A DNA stretch of 6,869 nucleotides from an uncultured Bacilli bacterium. GTDB taxonomy: Bacteria > Bacillota_I > Bacilli_A > RF39 > UBA660. Each line of letters starts with the position of its first letter. Position 1 is the first letter of the stretch. Positions 5,724 through 6,869 of this stretch are shown in pieces. A program made the translations under genes and the position numbers. The notes beneath the pieces are model-generated. The model saw only the letters and a program-made list of their open reading frames with translations, did no database searches and was not told the origin of the DNA. Where the stretch lies: the NCBI GenBank assembly GCA_910577075.1, contig CAJTKV010000011.1:24261-31129 (forward strand), written 5' to 3'.

Positions 5724-6277
5724 AAGACACCCTCCAATCTCTTGCTGACACTTTCCTCTAGGGCATATTCTCCTTCATTGATGAAGACGTAATCATAATC
5801 ACCATCTTGATACTTTAAGCCTGCTCTATTGCGTTTATTAAAATAGGCATCATTAATGCCATCACGCATTTTCACTCTTTCTCTTCGCAAGTTTTCATTG
5901 CACTTCATCAGGATGGTAATATCACACTCATTCAGCAAAGGAGTCGAAGGTAAAAAATTCCAATCGACAATAAAACCCTCACTATCACTGCTAGACATTA
6001 TCTCATCGATTTTTTCCTTAATAAGTGGATACATAAAATCATTATATCTTTGCATAAGTTCTTCATTAGAAAATAATAATTCTCCTAAAAATTTGCGATT
6101 GACAGACTCAAATGGCGAATAGCCAAACCACGACATTACCTCATTAAATCTCTCTATCGTTAAAACATCATGCGCTAATTCATCTCCATCTATGACGATA
6201 TATCCCAATCTTCTTTTCAAGATATTTGTCATCGTTGTCTTTCCACTACCAGTTTCTCCCGTAATTCCTATTAACAT
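5714..6277 (-). CDS. coaE: Dephospho-CoA kinase, divergent
   Basis: CoaE phosphorylates the 3'-hydroxyl of dephospho-CoA using ATP, the last step of CoA synthesis. The 187-residue protein (about 200 is usual) begins with the P-loop GETGSGKTT (7-15), followed by VIDGDELAHDVL (28-39), which parallels the family's DAD-IaR segment. NRKFLGELLFSNEEL (60-74) parallels the family's DRxxLgxxVF block. The usual HP that follows is Y83-P84 here. The IPLLFE segment is replaced by a less typical DWNFLPSTPLLNECD (105-119). A basic stretch RRERVKMRDGINDAYFNKR (131-149) corresponds to the lid arginines. The ATG has GAGGTGAT (6282-6289) upstream. It leads the coaE-hydrolase-coaD operon, and coaD downstream supports the assignment. 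A different P-loop kinase is a less likely alternative. Confidence 0.85.
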   Translation of the reverse strand: MLIGITGETGSGKTTMTNILKRRLGYIVIDGDELAHDVLTIERFNEVMSWFGYSPFESVNRKFLGELLFSNEELMQRYNDFMYPLIKEKIDEIMSSSDSEGFIVDWNFLPSTPLLNECDITILMKCNENLRRERVKMRDGINDAYFNKRNRAGLKYQDGDYDYVFINEGEYALEESVSKRLEGVLWK

Positions 6278-6300
6278 CTATATCACCTCTTCTGTTTACC

Positions 6301-6329
6301 ATTATATGAGAGATGATAATATAAATAAA
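6301..6329 (-). promoter_or_regulatory. Probable promoter of the coaE operon
   Basis: A perfect TATAAT (6301-6306, minus strand) stands 23 bases before the coaE ATG, with a weak TTTATT (6324-6329) 17 bases upstream. The leader would be about 17 bases and would contain the GAGGTGAT ribosome site. The 94-base gap before coaE holds nothing else I can support. Confidence 0.5.
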
Positions 6330-6371
6330 ATATATTGTTCTTATATTCTAGTATAACTTGTAGTTATGACA

Positions 6372-6821
6372 CTAAAATAGCATACTTAAAAAATAATCTA
6401 TATGACCATAATAGAAAATACATTCAATTTTATCACCTTTAAAAACTTCAAAATCTTTAAAGATGATATCCGTTTTACCAGATAAGTCAAATGCTAATGT
6501 ATCATTAATATAAATTCTTAAACGCCCTTTGTAATTTAGAGAATGCCATCTAATAATTAGAAGACCATTCTTTAAAGCCTGATAATTATAGGACATTTCT
6601 TGCATATCACCTTTATTTTGATAATTTCCTTGATTTAAAATAACAAGTTTGTCTTCACTTCTATTTAAATTGATAAAATCTCTAATTCTGCTATTTTTTC
6701 TATTGAAAAAGTTCTTATACGACAATTCTTGACTGTCATTAATTTTTTTTGTAACGGAGTCAAGCATTAATAAAATATTTAAAAGCACTAGTAAAATTGT
6801 AATATTTTTCCCTTTTTTCAC
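6372..6821 (-). CDS. Hypothetical small membrane-anchored protein, 149 residues
   Basis: No family is recognised. From a GTG start the protein opens MKKGKN, followed by a hydrophobic run (7-20, ITILLVLLNILLML), then a basic, polar stretch. This is the pattern of an N-terminal signal anchor with the rest outside the membrane. There is no lipobox cysteine and no clear signal peptidase site. The last 70 residues look beta-rich, with RLRIYINDTLAFDLSG and a terminal FKGDKIECIFYYGHIDYF, suggesting a small beta-sandwich. A longer frame opens with TTG at 6840-6842, but its first codons are the GGAGGGGAGA ribosome site (6831-6840), so GTG at 6819-6821 is chosen. It ends 94 bases before coaE on the same strand with no clear terminator. 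The function is unknown. Confidence 0.7.
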   Translation of the reverse strand: MKKGKNITILLVLLNILLMLDSVTKKINDSQELSYKNFFNRKNSRIRDFINLNRSEDKLVILNQGNYQNKGDMQEMSYNYQALKNGLLIIRWHSLNYKGRLRIYINDTLAFDLSGKTDIIFKDFEVFKGDKIECIFYYGHIDYFLSMLF

Positions 6822-6826
6822 GCAAA

Positions 6827-6854
6827 GGTATCTCCCCTCCAATTTTAAGATACC
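6827..6854 (-). promoter_or_regulatory. Leader hairpin holding the ribosome site of the membrane-anchored protein
   Basis: GGTATCT (6827-6833) and AGATACC (6848-6854) are perfect 7-base inverted repeats around a 14-base loop. In the minus-strand RNA, most of the Shine-Dalgarno GGAGGGGAGA (6831-6840) is in the loop, and its last bases are in the stem. The GTG start follows the stem by five bases. The structure could modulate translation. Stability was not calculated. Confidence 0.45.
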
Positions 6855-6855
6855 A

Positions 6856-6869
6856 TTTTTTTTTTTTTT
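6856..6869. repeat. 14-base T homopolymer at the window edge
   Basis: The window ends in 14 consecutive T (A on the minus strand). It directly follows the inverted repeat 6827-6854, so on the plus strand the pair looks like an intrinsic terminator, although no plus-strand gene precedes it. It may also simply be where an assembly stopped. Tract length could vary by slippage. Confidence 0.7.

Noticed and set aside
5856..6122. 88-residue open frame on the plus strand
   Set aside because: It is antisense to coaE, which has clear motifs; the composition is Ser/Leu-rich as expected of a shadow frame.
6353..6367. Perfect 6-bp inverted repeat ATAACT/AGTTAT after the membrane-anchored protein gene
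   Set aside because: There is no T run on the minus strand after it, so it is not a convincing terminator; it is too short and AT-rich to call an operator.
1..6869. Search for CRISPR arrays, insertion sequences, tRNA/rRNA, phage or defence genes
   Set aside because: No regularly spaced repeats, transposase motifs, terminal inverted repeats, tRNA-like cloverleaf sequences or defence-type domains were seen by eye in either strand.

Overview
The window is AT-rich and densely coded. Most genes lie on the minus strand. Shine-Dalgarno sites are strong (AAGGAGG or GGTGAT types), promoters are sigma-A-like, and intrinsic terminators are compact. Tryptophan is TGG and TGA is used as a stop, so the genetic code is the standard bacterial one. 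A clear CotE spore-coat homologue beside an RNase J paralogue and CoA genes points to a low-GC Firmicute of class Bacilli, probably a small-genome or uncultured lineage rather than Bacillus itself. The exact lineage cannot be fixed from this sequence.

Layout, left to right. At 1-898 (minus) is the N-terminal 299 residues of a divergent RNase J-family protein with an altered metal-binding motif; it has its own promoter. At 1047-1550 (minus) is cotE, ended by an intrinsic terminator and preceded on the same strand by an unrecognised 262-residue gene (1606-2394) with a strong sigma-A promoter. Facing away from that gene is a 111-residue protein (2493-2828, plus) that looks like a HIT-family protein lacking its histidine triad. 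It converges on a 494-residue TPR-like protein (2846-4330, minus), and the two share a terminator hairpin that contains both stop codons. At 4399-6277 (minus) is a tightly overlapping operon: coaE, an MBL-fold hydrolase, then coaD. It may read on into the TPR gene. At 6372-6821 (minus) is a small, probably membrane-anchored protein of unknown function, preceded by a hairpin-forming leader and a 14-base A/T homopolymer at the window edge.

How they work together. CoaD and CoaE catalyse the last two steps of coenzyme A synthesis and are translationally linked through the hydrolase between them. CotE implies that the organism sporulates or descends from a sporulating ancestor. Two proteins (RNase J-like and HIT-like) carry folds whose catalytic residues appear altered, which suggests structural or regulatory roles. 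I see no CRISPR array, insertion sequence, tRNA, rRNA, phage or obvious defence system, and no gene-free stretch over 300 bases. The most promising leads are the two catalytically altered proteins, the unknown gene before cotE, and the hydrolase inside the CoA operon.
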